The notes under the pieces are model-generated. The model made no database searches and was not told the DNA's origin. It saw only the letters and a list, made by a program, of their open reading frames with translations. Source: Phaeobacter sp. B1627 (GTDB taxonomy: Bacteria; Pseudomonadota; Alphaproteobacteria; Rhodobacterales; Rhodobacteraceae). From it: a DNA stretch of 64,000 nucleotides. Position 1 is the first letter of the stretch, and each line of letters begins with the position of its first letter. Below are positions 9,296 to 17,782 of the stretch, piece after piece. Location of the stretch: contig NZ_VCNK01000001.1 of assembly GCF_006265095.1 (NCBI RefSeq), positions 267,941 to 331,940 on the forward strand, in the 5' to 3' direction. The position numbers and the translations under genes are program-made.

Positions 9296-10399
9296 ATGAA
9301 CATCCACTCTGGCAATGTGAGCGACACACCTGACCGGTCGGAGGCCGAGGAGGCGCTGGCCGTCCTGCGACGGTGGGCCGGGCATGCCAGCGAGACGGAA
9401 GTGGCTCAGCTCGACCCCGCTATTGCCCGGTTGCTGCCGGGGCGGGACGTGCAGAATTATCCGGATCTGACCCGCCAATACCCCGACGGGTTTGAAGTCA
9501 GCGCCGATTACCGGGCTGGTCTGCCGGATTTGCAGAACGGCCCCTCCAGTCTGATCCGGGGGGCAAAGGAGCAGATCCAGCATGTGGGTATATCGAACTT
9601 CCGGCTGCCGATCCGGTTTCACACCCGCGATGGCGGTGATCTCGCCCTTGAGACGAGTGTGACCGGCACTGTCAGCCTCGATGCGGAGAAAAAAGGCATC
9701 AACATGTCCCGCATCATCCGGTCCTTTTACCGACATGCGGAGAAGGTGTTTTCTTTCGAGGTTATGGAAGCCGCGCTGGAAGACTACCTGTCGGATCTGG
9801 ACAGCGGCGATGCCCGGTTGCAAATGCGGTTTTCCTTTCCGATCAGGGTTGAGAGCCTGCGGTCCGGGTTGATGGGCTATCAATATTACGACGTGGCACT
9901 GGAGCTGGTGCAGAGCGCAGGTCAGCGGCATAAGATTGTTCATCTGGACTATGTCTATTCGTCGACCTGCCCCTGTTCGCTGGAGCTGTCCGAACACGCC
10001 CGTCAGCAGCGGGGACAGTTGGCGACGCCGCATTCGCAGCGCTCAGTGGCGCGGATCTCGGTGCAGGTGGAGCCTGAGGCGCCGTGCCTGTGGTTCGAGG
10101 ATATGATTGACCATTGCCGGGACGCTGTGCCTACGGAAACCCAGGTCATGGTGAAACGTGAAGACGAGCAGGCTTTTGCGGAGCTGAACGCTGCCAATCC
10201 CATTTTCGTCGAAGACGCAGCGCGGCTGTTTTGCGAGGCGATGCAAGGGGATCCGCGGATCGGTGATTTCCGGGTGGTCGCCAGTCATCAGGAGAGCCTG
10301 CACAGCCACGATGCGGTTTCGGTTCTGACGCAGGGGACGATGTTTGCCAGCCGGAGCCTTGACCCGCACTTGTTCGCCTCGCTGATACATCGCGGCTGA
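9296..10399 (+). CDS. folE2: GTP cyclohydrolase FolE2
   Basis: FolE2 (type IB GTP cyclohydrolase) converts GTP to dihydroneopterin triphosphate, the first step of folate synthesis, and can work with metals other than zinc. The 367-residue product contains the family segments DVQNYPDLTR, HVGISNFRLPI, MSRIIRSFY, the catalytic cysteine element YSSTCPCSLELS (C225) and PHSQRSVARI. Start at 9296: AGGAG lies at 9282-9286. The protein is longer than the usual ~300 residues because of an N-terminal extension of about 50 residues (SEAEEALAVLRRWAG...) seen in roseobacters. I see no clear Zur operator in the 147-bp upstream gap. There is an imperfect TGAC-A7-GTCA repeat there. Confidence 0.93.
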   Translation: MNIHSGNVSDTPDRSEAEEALAVLRRWAGHASETEVAQLDPAIARLLPGRDVQNYPDLTRQYPDGFEVSADYRAGLPDLQNGPSSLIRGAKEQIQHVGISNFRLPIRFHTRDGGDLALETSVTGTVSLDAEKKGINMSRIIRSFYRHAEKVFSFEVMEAALEDYLSDLDSGDARLQMRFSFPIRVESLRSGLMGYQYYDVALELVQSAGQRHKIVHLDYVYSSTCPCSLELSEHARQQRGQLATPHSQRSVARISVQVEPEAPCLWFEDMIDHCRDAVPTETQVMVKREDEQAFAELNAANPIFVEDAARLFCEAMQGDPRIGDFRVVASHQESLHSHDAVSVLTQGTMFASRSLDPHLFASLIHRG

Positions 10400-10420
10400 T
10401 GCGCTTTTTGCGGCGGCAGA

Positions 10421-10472
10421 TGCGAGGGGCCAGCCCCTCGCGCTCCCCGAGGTATTTTTGAAAAGCTGAATG
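10421..10472 (+). repeat. Gene-end hairpin element
   Basis: GCGAGGGGC (10422-10430) and GCCCCTCGC (10433-10441) form a 9-bp perfect hairpin with a 2-nt loop, followed by GCTCCCCGAGGTATTTTTG and AAAAGCTGAA. From memory this block is a dispersed element that recurs downstream of genes in roseobacter genomes, which I cannot verify here. It is the only copy I see in the window. It lies 22 bp after folE2. Confidence 0.55.
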
Positions 10473-10509
10473 GGAGAGAGGCGGAAACCCGCAGGCGGGA
10501 TGCGCACTT

Positions 10510-10530
10510 TGCCGCATTGCGGCATTTTTT
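10510..10530 (+). terminator. Intrinsic terminator downstream of folE2
   Basis: TGCCGC (10510-10515), loop ATT, GCGGCA (10519-10524), then six T residues. It is a compact and well-formed rho-independent terminator about 110 bp after the folE2 stop codon. Confidence 0.75.
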
Positions 10531-10634
10531 CTGCCGGTGCGAGGTGAAACCGTGCTATTCTTGCAGGTAAGGGTGGCGCGACGCGTTCGCGGTCTGCCCT
10601 TGTCGCAGTGACAGATCGAACCAGAGGAGATCCC

Positions 10635-11579
10635 ATGATCCGGTTTGAAAGTTTCAAGGACTACCCTACCACCCCGCAGGCCTGGGCCGGTTTTGCCATG
10701 GGGCGGCAATTGAAGATGATGCGCTCGGTGGCCGCGCTTGCGGCGCAGGCGCCCAAGAGACAGCTGCATATGGCGCAGATGATGGTGAAGATGCAGCAGG
10801 AATGGGTGGACGGCCTGCACAGTGCAGCGACAAGCGCACAGGTGCCGGCGCCGTCGGTTGCGCCCCGTGCTTCGGTGGCCGTCTCCGGGGCGGCCGAGGC
10901 CTCTACGCAGCCCGCCGCCGCGCCACCTGCGAAGGCCGCGACCAAGAGCGCTTCCAAGACCCGGAGCAAGCCGACGGCGCCGCGCAAGGCACAGGCCCGG
11001 ACGTCTGCCCGAACGCCGACCCGAGCTCCGGCCCCCGCAAAGACAGCAGTCGCCAAACAGGCGTCTGAAGCAGCCGCGCCCCCCAAGGCTGAAGTGTCGA
11101 AGCCGAATCTGACCGAGACCAAGGCTGCCAAACCGGCTGCCAAACCGGCTGCCCAATCCGCGGCAACCGCCGCAAAGGCTGCAAAGCGGGCGTCTGTCTC
11201 GCCTGTTGGTGCTGAGAACGCTGCTGATCGCGCGGTCGTCGACCCTCAGGGGTCAAAGGCCCCCCCTGCAAAAGCGCAGACCGGCAACGTCGGCCAGCCC
11301 CAATCCGGCCAGTCCAAAACCAACCAGTCCAAAACCAACCCGCCCAAAACCAGCCAGTCCAAATCGGGCCCAACCGGTTCCGCTGCTTCGGCGTCGCAGG
11401 CGAGAGCCCAGAGCGCCGGGTCAGAGGCAAGCGGCAGCGATGCGGCCCCAGAGGAGGGTTCGGGCAACGCGCCCGCCGCGCGCAAATCCGCGCCACGTCG
11501 CCGGCCAAGGACTCCCTCAAGCCCCCCGGCGATGCCCGCACCTGCCGGGGCCTCGAAAGGATCGAAAACGGAGGATTGA
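10635..11579 (+). CDS. Protein with short conserved head and long Ala/Lys/Pro tail
   Basis: I cannot name this 314-residue protein. Residues 1-60 (MIRFESFKDYPTTPQAW through AQMMVKMQQEWVDGLH) look folded and amphipathic, somewhat like a phasin or other granule-associated helix. From about residue 65 to the end it is low complexity, dominated by A, K, P, S and T and very basic, resembling histone H1-like or AlgP-like tails. A tandem stretch around 11296-11365 encodes repeats of the type SKTNQSKTNPPKTSQSK. Start: AGGAG at 10625-10629. Such tails bind nucleic acid or polyanions in other proteins. That role here is inference. Confidence 0.65.
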   Translation: MIRFESFKDYPTTPQAWAGFAMGRQLKMMRSVAALAAQAPKRQLHMAQMMVKMQQEWVDGLHSAATSAQVPAPSVAPRASVAVSGAAEASTQPAAAPPAKAATKSASKTRSKPTAPRKAQARTSARTPTRAPAPAKTAVAKQASEAAAPPKAEVSKPNLTETKAAKPAAKPAAQSAATAAKAAKRASVSPVGAENAADRAVVDPQGSKAPPAKAQTGNVGQPQSGQSKTNQSKTNPPKTSQSKSGPTGSAASASQARAQSAGSEASGSDAAPEEGSGNAPAARKSAPRRRPRTPSSPPAMPAPAGASKGSKTED

Positions 11580-11625
11580 CGGCTTTGGCTTGACACTCTG
11601 ATCGCGGCTTGCCAACGCTGCAATC

Positions 11626-13074
11626 ATGTTGGATTTGCGCCCCGTTGGATATGTCATTGGCCTGCTTGTCACCATTCTGGGCGGCACGATGGTCTTTCCG
11701 CTTCTTCTTGACCTCTACGACGGCAAGGGGGAGTGGCCGGTTTTTCTGGAAGGCGCCATCCTGTGCCTTCTGGCCGGGGGGCTGCTGGCGCTGAGTTGTG
11801 CCAACGGAGTCGGGCGGGGCCTGTCGATCCGGCAGACCTTCTTGCTGACGACACTGGTCTGGGTGGCCCTGCCGTTCTTTGGCGCCATTCCCCTGATGCT
11901 GGGCGCCACCGAGTTGAGCTTTACCGATGCGTTCTTTGAGGCGATGTCGGGGCTGACCACCACCGGCTCCACTGTGATCACCGGCCTGGATGATCTGCCG
12001 AGGGGGCTATTGTTGTGGCGCGCCATTCTGCAATGGCTGGGCGGCATCGGGATCATTGTGGTGGCCATGGTCTTCCTGCCTGAGCTCCGGGTCGGCGGGA
12101 TGCAGATCTTCAAATCAGAAGCATTTGATACCATGGGGAAAATTCTTCCCCGGGCGCAGGAGATCGCCAAGCAGATCTCGGTCATATATCTGGTCCTGAC
12201 CCTGGTCTGTGCGTTGGTCTACACGGTATTGGGAATGGGGCCCTTCGATGCGCTTGTGCATGCGATGACCACCACATCGACCGGTGGTTTCTCAAATTAC
12301 GATGCGTCCTTTGGAACGTTTTCCGGCCCGGCGGAATATGCGGCCTCGTTCTTCATGGTGGCCGCCGCGCTGCCATTTGTCCGTTACGTGCAGATGGTCA
12401 ACGGCAAGACCCTGCCCTTGTTTCGCGACAGCCAGGTGCGTACGTTCCTCGCCACGATCGCCGTGCTGGTGCTGATCACCGCCGCCGTTCTGGTCAGTAT
12501 CTTTCCGCACCATCCGGAACAGGCCGTGCGAGAAGCGCTGTTCAACATTGTCTCGATCATGTCGGGCACCGGCTATGCCAGTGTCGATTACATGCAATGG
12601 GGACCGTTCCTGATCATGATCTTCTTCTTTATCGGGCTGATCGGAGGCTGTGCGGGCTCCACGGCCTGTTCGGTGAAGATCTTTCGCTACCAGTTGCTGT
12701 TTGCCTCGATCCGGGTGCAGGTGCAGCGCATCCGCTCGCCGCATGGGGTGTTCATTCCCCGGTACGAAGGGCGCGCGGTGACCCCGGATGTGCTCAGTTC
12801 CGTGATCTCTTTCTTCATGTTCTTTGTCATCACCCTTGGCATCGTCGCCTGGGCGCTGGCCTTGACGGGGCTGGATTTCATCACCGCGATTTCCGGGGCG
12901 GCAACGGCGGTGGCAAATATCGGGCCGGGACTGGGGGGGACCATTGGACCAGCAGGGAATTTTGCACCGCTCAACGACACGGCAAAATGGATCCTTTCCA
13001 TCGCCATGCTGATTGGCCGGCTGGAGCTGATGGCGGTCTATGCGATCCTGACGGTTCGTTTCTGGCGCAGTTGA
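11626..13074 (+). CDS. trkH: Potassium uptake protein TrkH
   Basis: This is the membrane subunit of the Trk low-affinity potassium uptake system, which normally works with the cytoplasmic regulator TrkA (not in this window). The 482-residue product has four membrane-pore-membrane repeats. The filter-like loops are visible as MSGLTTTGSTVI, MTTTSTGGFSNYD, IMSGTGYASVDY and AATAVANIGPGLG, and between them lies the family segment LPELRVGGMQIFKSE. The C-terminus IGRLELMAVYAILTVRFW is typical. The ATG at 11626 gives a normal first helix. The ribosome-binding site is not obvious. Confidence 0.95.
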   Translation: MLDLRPVGYVIGLLVTILGGTMVFPLLLDLYDGKGEWPVFLEGAILCLLAGGLLALSCANGVGRGLSIRQTFLLTTLVWVALPFFGAIPLMLGATELSFTDAFFEAMSGLTTTGSTVITGLDDLPRGLLLWRAILQWLGGIGIIVVAMVFLPELRVGGMQIFKSEAFDTMGKILPRAQEIAKQISVIYLVLTLVCALVYTVLGMGPFDALVHAMTTTSTGGFSNYDASFGTFSGPAEYAASFFMVAAALPFVRYVQMVNGKTLPLFRDSQVRTFLATIAVLVLITAAVLVSIFPHHPEQAVREALFNIVSIMSGTGYASVDYMQWGPFLIMIFFFIGLIGGCAGSTACSVKIFRYQLLFASIRVQVQRIRSPHGVFIPRYEGRAVTPDVLSSVISFFMFFVITLGIVAWALALTGLDFITAISGAATAVANIGPGLGGTIGPAGNFAPLNDTAKWILSIAMLIGRLELMAVYAILTVRFWRS

Positions 13075-13212
13075 CGCGCTCCGCCTCGCATTCCTTGCGC
13101 AAAATTCACTGTAGCGGAAATAAAGCCGCCGCTCCGTCTTGCTCTTGCGGTGGGGCTCGCCTAAGAACGCGCGAACCTGAAACCCCGCAAGCGGAGGGAG
13201 ACCACACCCCTT

Positions 13213-14451
13213 ATGCCCCTACTTGTGATGAAATTCGGCGGCACATCTGTCGCCAACCTCGACCGCATTCGCCGCGCTGCCAAGCGTGTTGGTGTCGAAG
13301 TGGCCAAGGGCTATGACGTCATCGTCATCGTATCGGCAATGTCCGGCAAGACCAATGAGTTGGTGGGCTGGGTGAATGAAACCTCGCCGCTGTATGATGC
13401 CCGCGAATATGACGCTGTGGTTTCCTCCGGAGAGATCGTGACCGCCGGGTTGATGGCACTGACGCTGCAGGAGATGGATGTGCCCGCGCGCAGCTGGCAG
13501 GGCTGGCAAGTGCCGCTCAGGACCAACTCGGCGCATAGTCAGGCGCGGATCGAGGAAATCGGGACCGAAGCGATCAATGCCAAATTCGGCGAGGGCATGC
13601 GCGTGGCGGTTGTTGCGGGCTTTCAGGGGATCAGCCCGGAAGGGCGGGTCACCACGCTTGGCCGCGGCGGCTCCGATACCACCGCGGTTGCCTTTGCTGC
13701 GGCCTTCGGGGCGGAGCGTTGCGATATCTACACGGATGTAGACGGGGTCTACACCACGGATCCCCGTATCTGTGACAAGGCGCGCAAGCTGGACAAGATC
13801 GCCTATGAGGAAATGCTGGAGCTGGCATCGCTCGGCGCCAAGGTACTGCAGACCCGCTCTGTCGAGCTGGCGATGCGCTACAAAGTCAAGCTGCGCGTCC
13901 TGTCGAGCTTTGAAGAACAATCCGACGAGGCCGGAACTCTGGTCTGCGACGAGGAGGAAATCATGGAATCCAATGTTGTCAACGGCGTCGCCTACTCCCG
14001 GGATGAGGCCAAACTGACCTGCCTGTCCGTTGCGGACCGTCCGGGTATCGCGGCAACCATCTTTACCTGCCTGTCAGATGCAGGCGTCAATGTGGACATG
14101 ATCGTGCAGAACATCTCGGAAGACGGGCGCACGGATATGACATTCTCTTGCCCGACCGATCAGGTGAAACGCGCTGAGGTGGCGCTGAACGGGTGCAAGG
14201 ACAAGGGCGATCTGAATTTCGGAGAGCTGGTTGCCGACACCGGTGTCGCCAAAGTGTCCGTCGTTGGAATTGGCATGCGGTCACAGTCCGGCGTTGCTGC
14301 CAAGATGTTCCGCGTGCTGTCGGATGAAGGCGTCAATATCAAGGTCATCACAACCTCCGAGATCAAGATTTCGGTGCTGATTGATCGCAAATACATGGAA
14401 CTCGCGGTTCAGGCGTTGCATGACGCTTTTGAATTGGACAAAGCGAGCTGA
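13213..14451 (+). CDS. lysC: Aspartate kinase
   Basis: LysC phosphorylates aspartate, the first step to lysine, threonine, methionine and diaminopimelate. The 412-residue protein begins MPLLVMKFGGTSVANLDRI and has SSGEIVTAGLMAL and GRGGSDTTAVAFAAA, with YTDVDGVYTTDPR. Two C-terminal ACT domains (about residues 265-330 and 345-405) are expected to bind the feedback inhibitor. Upstream lies CAAGCGGAGGGAGACC, with GGAGGG a good distance from the ATG. It precedes ptsP with a 397-bp gap. The upstream 138 bp hold no recognisable riboswitch. Confidence 0.96.
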   Translation: MPLLVMKFGGTSVANLDRIRRAAKRVGVEVAKGYDVIVIVSAMSGKTNELVGWVNETSPLYDAREYDAVVSSGEIVTAGLMALTLQEMDVPARSWQGWQVPLRTNSAHSQARIEEIGTEAINAKFGEGMRVAVVAGFQGISPEGRVTTLGRGGSDTTAVAFAAAFGAERCDIYTDVDGVYTTDPRICDKARKLDKIAYEEMLELASLGAKVLQTRSVELAMRYKVKLRVLSSFEEQSDEAGTLVCDEEEIMESNVVNGVAYSRDEAKLTCLSVADRPGIAATIFTCLSDAGVNVDMIVQNISEDGRTDMTFSCPTDQVKRAEVALNGCKDKGDLNFGELVADTGVAKVSVVGIGMRSQSGVAAKMFRVLSDEGVNIKVITTSEIKISVLIDRKYMELAVQALHDAFELDKAS

Positions 14452-14457
14452 TACCTC

Positions 14458-14502
14458 GGCCCGGACCGGTCGGGACGTATTCCGGTCTGGTCGGTCCGGG
14501 CC
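14458..14502 (+). terminator. Hairpin downstream of lysC
   Basis: GGCCCGGACC (14458-14467) and GGTCCGGGCC (14493-14502) are exact inverted repeats separated by 25 bases that contain further GGTC/CCGG complementarity. It begins six bases after the lysC stop codon. There is no T run, so it is either a weak terminator or an mRNA 3'-end stabilising stem. Confidence 0.5.
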
Positions 14503-14848
14503 TGTTGTCCGTGCCTAGCCCCAATTCGCTCCATCGGGGATCGGTGCGTGGGGCGGGGATCGGTCCGTCGGGCGCTACCAATATCCAGACCGACCCGCCC
14601 AGACGGACCTGCGCCAGCCCGTTTCCTGCGCGCGACAGCACATTGCACCGGCAAAAACCGAATGCGCAATTGCCGTAAAAGCCCTTGCAAGAGCCCGCAG
14701 CAGTCTACACATTGCCTTGACTTCGGGTTTCGGCATATGGGGGTTGATGCGAAACAGCGTCAGGCTTATCCCTACATGCAGGGCCCCGGCCAGATGTCAG
14801 TCTCTGACGGCTGGTCCGGTCGGACGCGCAACCCGGGAAAGGGCCGAC
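14503..14848. other. Gene-free stretch before ptsP, with a 19-bp tandem repeat
   Basis: No gene is supported here. Bases 14535-14553 and 14554-14572 are two adjacent 19-bp units (CGGGGATCGGTGCGTGGGG and a copy with two changes). The in-frame upstream extension of ptsP to 14717 is rejected because the residues are not family-like. A TTGACT at 14717 could be a -35 element, but no matching -10 is clear. Confidence 0.45.
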
Positions 14849-17089
14849 ATGGTTGAGAACACGGAATCCGAGAGCAGAAAGCTGCTGGGTCGTCTGCGTG
14901 AGGCGATGGCAGGGGATGTCGCCGGACAGGCGCGGCTCGATAAGATCACCCAACTCATCGCGGACAGCATGGGGACCGAGGTCTGCTCTATCTATCTGTT
15001 TCGCGACGAAGAAACGCTGGAGCTATGTGCCACCGAAGGGCTGAACCGCGAATCCGTCCACCAGACGCGCATGCGTATCGGCGAGGGGCTGGTGGGGCGT
15101 GTGGCCCGGACTGGCAAGCTGATCAACGCCGCTGATGCTCCGAGTGCGCGCGGGTTCCGCTATATGCCGGAGACCGGAGAAGAGCGTTATACGTCCTTCC
15201 TCGGCATTCCCATTCAGCGCCTTGGCGAAGTGCTTGGCGTTTTGGTGGTGCAGTCCAAGGAAACCCGGGATTATTCCTCCGATGCGGTTTACGCCCTGGA
15301 AGTGGTGGCGATGGTCATTGCCGAGATGACCGAGCTGGGCGCTTTTGTCGGCGAAGGCTCGGCGATGTCGCCGCTTCACCAGCAATCCGTGCTGCTGAAG
15401 GGGACAATGGCGCAGGAAGGGGCCGCGGAGGGCCATATCTGGCTGCATGAGCCCCGCGTGGTCGTGACAAACCCGATCGCCGATGATCCACATCGCGAGT
15501 TGGAACGGCTGCAGGAAGCCGTGGAAGAATTGCGTGTGGGCGTTGATAAAATGCTTGAGGTGTCGTCTGGCGGCGACAAGGAGCAGGCGCAAGTCCTTGA
15601 AACCTATCGTATGTTCGCAAATTCCAAAGGCTGGATGCGGCGTATGGAAGAAGACATTGCCCGCGGCCTCAGCGCCGAGGCGGCAGTGGAAAAAGAGCAG
15701 TCCCTGGCCCGTGGGCGTATGGCTCAGGTGCAGGATGCCTATCTGCGTGAACGGTTGAGCGATCTGGACGATCTGTCCAATCGCTTGCTGCGCATTCTGA
15801 CAGGGCAGGGGCGTGACACCGGGGCAGAGCTTCCGGATGACCCGATTCTGGTGGCGCGCAACATCGGCCCCGCCGAGTTGCTGGAGTATGGCCGCAAGCT
15901 GAAGGGGATCATTCTGGAGGAGGGCTCTGTCGGCTCGCATGCGGCAATCGTGGCGCGGGCGCTGGCGATCCCCTTGGTGGTCCGCGCCAGCCGGATCACC
16001 ACCGAAGGGCTGAATGGTGATCATGTGTTGGTGGACGGGGATCAGGGCGTGGTGCATTTGCGGCCGGATGATCCCGTCGTCAACGCGTTCCGCGACAAGA
16101 TTGCCATGCAGGCCCACGCCCAGGAGCGCTATACTTCGATCCGTGAGAAACCCGCCATAACTATGGATGGGCAAAGGGTAAATCTCATGATGAACGCCGG
16201 TCTGATGGCGGATCTCCCGTCGCTGCAGAATTCCGGCGCCGAGGGGGTGGGGCTGTTTCGGACAGAGCTGCAATTCCTGATCCACAACAAGATGCCAAAG
16301 CGATCTGAACTGGTGGTGCTCTATCAGCGGGTGCTGGAAGCGTCGCGGGGGAAACGGGTGGTGTTCCGGACGCTGGACATCGGATCAGACAAGGTGCTGC
16401 CCTATATGAAGCCAACGGATGAGCCGAACCCGGCGCTCGGCTGGCGGGCGATCCGGGTTGGGCTCGACAAGCCGGGCGTGATGCGCATGCAGTTGCAGGC
16501 CTTGATCCGGGCGGCAAATGGCGGACCGCTCAGCGTCATGTTCCCCTTCGTGGCCCAGTTCGAGGAATACCGACAGGCGCGTGAGGAGGTGAACAAAACC
16601 ATCGAGCGGGAAAAACGCCTGGGCCATGCGCTGCCCTCCAGTCTTGAAATCGGCGCGATGCTGGAGACGCCATCGCTTGGCTTCGCGCCGCTGAAGTTCT
16701 TTGAGGAGGTGGATTTTCTCTCCATCGGCGGCAATGATCTGAAGCAGTTCTTTTTTGCTGCTGATCGGGAAAACGAGCGGGTGCGCCAGCGGTATGACAC
16801 GTTGAATGTGAGCTTTCTGAGCTTCATCGAGCGCATTGTTGAACGTTGCGATATGTCCGGCACGCCGCTGAGTTTCTGTGGTGAAGATGCAGGCCGACCG
16901 ATCGAGGCTGTGTGTCTTGCGGCCATGGGCATTCGAACCCTTTCGATGCGCCCTGCTTCAATTGGGCCTGTTAAGTCATTGTTAATGAGAGTGGATTTGG
17001 GCGAGGTCCGCAAGATCATTGCCGACGCGCGTCACCGCGGCGATCAAAGCGTGAGGGCTGCCGTTATGGAGTACCTGCGCGAGATCTAA
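14849..17089 (+). CDS. ptsP: PTS-Ntr enzyme I (phosphoenolpyruvate-protein phosphotransferase)
   Basis: PtsP (EI-Ntr) takes phosphate from phosphoenolpyruvate and passes it to NPr, a regulatory PTS that senses nitrogen and potassium status. The 746-residue protein has an N-terminal GAF domain (about 20-165, with CSIYLFRDEETLELCATEGL and RVARTGK). The phospho-carrier domain follows, with His364 in EEGSVGSHAAIVARALAIP, and then the PEP-binding TIM barrel (TMDGQRVNLMMNAG, FRTLDIGSDK, SIGGNDLKQF, FCGEDAGRP with the catalytic cysteine). The ATG at 14849 begins MVENTESESRKLL, the usual family start, although its ribosome-binding site is weak. Its terminator is at 17146. Confidence 0.96.
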   Translation: MVENTESESRKLLGRLREAMAGDVAGQARLDKITQLIADSMGTEVCSIYLFRDEETLELCATEGLNRESVHQTRMRIGEGLVGRVARTGKLINAADAPSARGFRYMPETGEERYTSFLGIPIQRLGEVLGVLVVQSKETRDYSSDAVYALEVVAMVIAEMTELGAFVGEGSAMSPLHQQSVLLKGTMAQEGAAEGHIWLHEPRVVVTNPIADDPHRELERLQEAVEELRVGVDKMLEVSSGGDKEQAQVLETYRMFANSKGWMRRMEEDIARGLSAEAAVEKEQSLARGRMAQVQDAYLRERLSDLDDLSNRLLRILTGQGRDTGAELPDDPILVARNIGPAELLEYGRKLKGIILEEGSVGSHAAIVARALAIPLVVRASRITTEGLNGDHVLVDGDQGVVHLRPDDPVVNAFRDKIAMQAHAQERYTSIREKPAITMDGQRVNLMMNAGLMADLPSLQNSGAEGVGLFRTELQFLIHNKMPKRSELVVLYQRVLEASRGKRVVFRTLDIGSDKVLPYMKPTDEPNPALGWRAIRVGLDKPGVMRMQLQALIRAANGGPLSVMFPFVAQFEEYRQAREEVNKTIEREKRLGHALPSSLEIGAMLETPSLGFAPLKFFEEVDFLSIGGNDLKQFFFAADRENERVRQRYDTLNVSFLSFIERIVERCDMSGTPLSFCGEDAGRPIEAVCLAAMGIRTLSMRPASIGPVKSLLMRVDLGEVRKIIADARHRGDQSVRAAVMEYLREI

Positions 17090-17145
17090 TTCAAGCGTTC
17101 TGAACCTTACCGGTGCTTTTGAACCTTTCCGGCGTTGAGGGGAAC

Positions 17146-17173
17146 GGCGATGTCACTTTGGCATCGCCTTTTT
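17146..17173 (+). terminator. Intrinsic terminator of ptsP
   Basis: GGCGATG (17146-17152) and CATCGCC (17162-17168) pair perfectly over seven bases around a nine-base loop, followed by five T residues. It lies 57 bp after the ptsP stop codon. Confidence 0.85.
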
Positions 17174-17782
17174 CGCGGGCGTGGCTTTGCCTAGTGGGAC
17201 ATTTCCTTCACAAATGGCTGAGATATCAGTGATGTTGGAGTGTAAGATAAGCAATAAAAATGAGAACAAATATCAATTAATGGGATAAAAAATTTAGATA
17301 TGCGTACATTTCCCGGATTTTTCATGTTGTGGGGTTCTCACCAGCCCGGAGCTCGCCAAGAGCCGCTTCATCGAGATATTCGCGGCAGGCTGCGCACTGC
17401 GACATGGCGACGACGTGGCGCGAAACACAGAGATCGCGTTGCAATCGCGGCAAAAGCGGTTTTGATCTGGCGCGGTCCGCGCCCAGATGGCTCCCGGCCT
17501 GCAGTCGACTGAAACACTCTGACTTATCCACATTGAGGGAATGGCCCAATATGCGATCAGAGAGGGCATTACCGGATTTATCCACATCTCCCTGCCGAGT
17601 TATCCACATGCGATCAGGGGCCGTGTCACCGGCAGTATCGTGGTCAGTATGACGGAACCTGATTGCAGGATGCGTCAAATCGACTAACAAGCCGTTAATC
17701 TGCGGTACTGAGGTGGGGGAGGTCTAGGCCTCGCCCGAGCTTTGGATATGATCGCCGCGGCTCAGGAGAGGAAACCGAATTC
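17174..17782. other. Gene-free region with AT-rich island and DnaA boxes (candidate origin-like element)
   Basis: About 600 bp between the ptsP terminator and the next gene carry no convincing coding sequence. Roughly 17226-17310 is strikingly AT-rich for this genome (runs such as GCAATAAAAATGAGAAC and GGGATAAAAAATTTAG). Three exact TTATCCACA sites follow at 17524, 17578 and 17600, all on the plus strand. A CTAA-N7-TTAA element near 17684-17698 resembles a CtrA site with one mismatch. Short reverse-strand frames with Cys pairs (CRDC, CAAC) around 17340-17480 are broken and I do not accept them as a gene. Confidence 0.55.
17524..17608 (+). promoter_or_regulatory. Cluster of three perfect DnaA boxes
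   Basis: TTATCCACA occurs exactly at 17524-17532, 17578-17586 and 17600-17608, all in the same orientation, with starts 54 and 22 bp apart. This is the strongest consensus box for the initiator DnaA. Three exact copies within 85 bp beside an AT-rich tract is the arrangement of a replication origin, a DnaA-titrating site or a DnaA-controlled promoter. Confidence 0.8.

Noticed and set aside
17294..17690. Reverse-strand frames with Cys pairs (FCRDC, QCAACREYL)
   Set aside because: The Cys pairs lie in different frames, the frames are short, and they overlap DnaA boxes. A decayed zinc-finger gene is possible but not supported.
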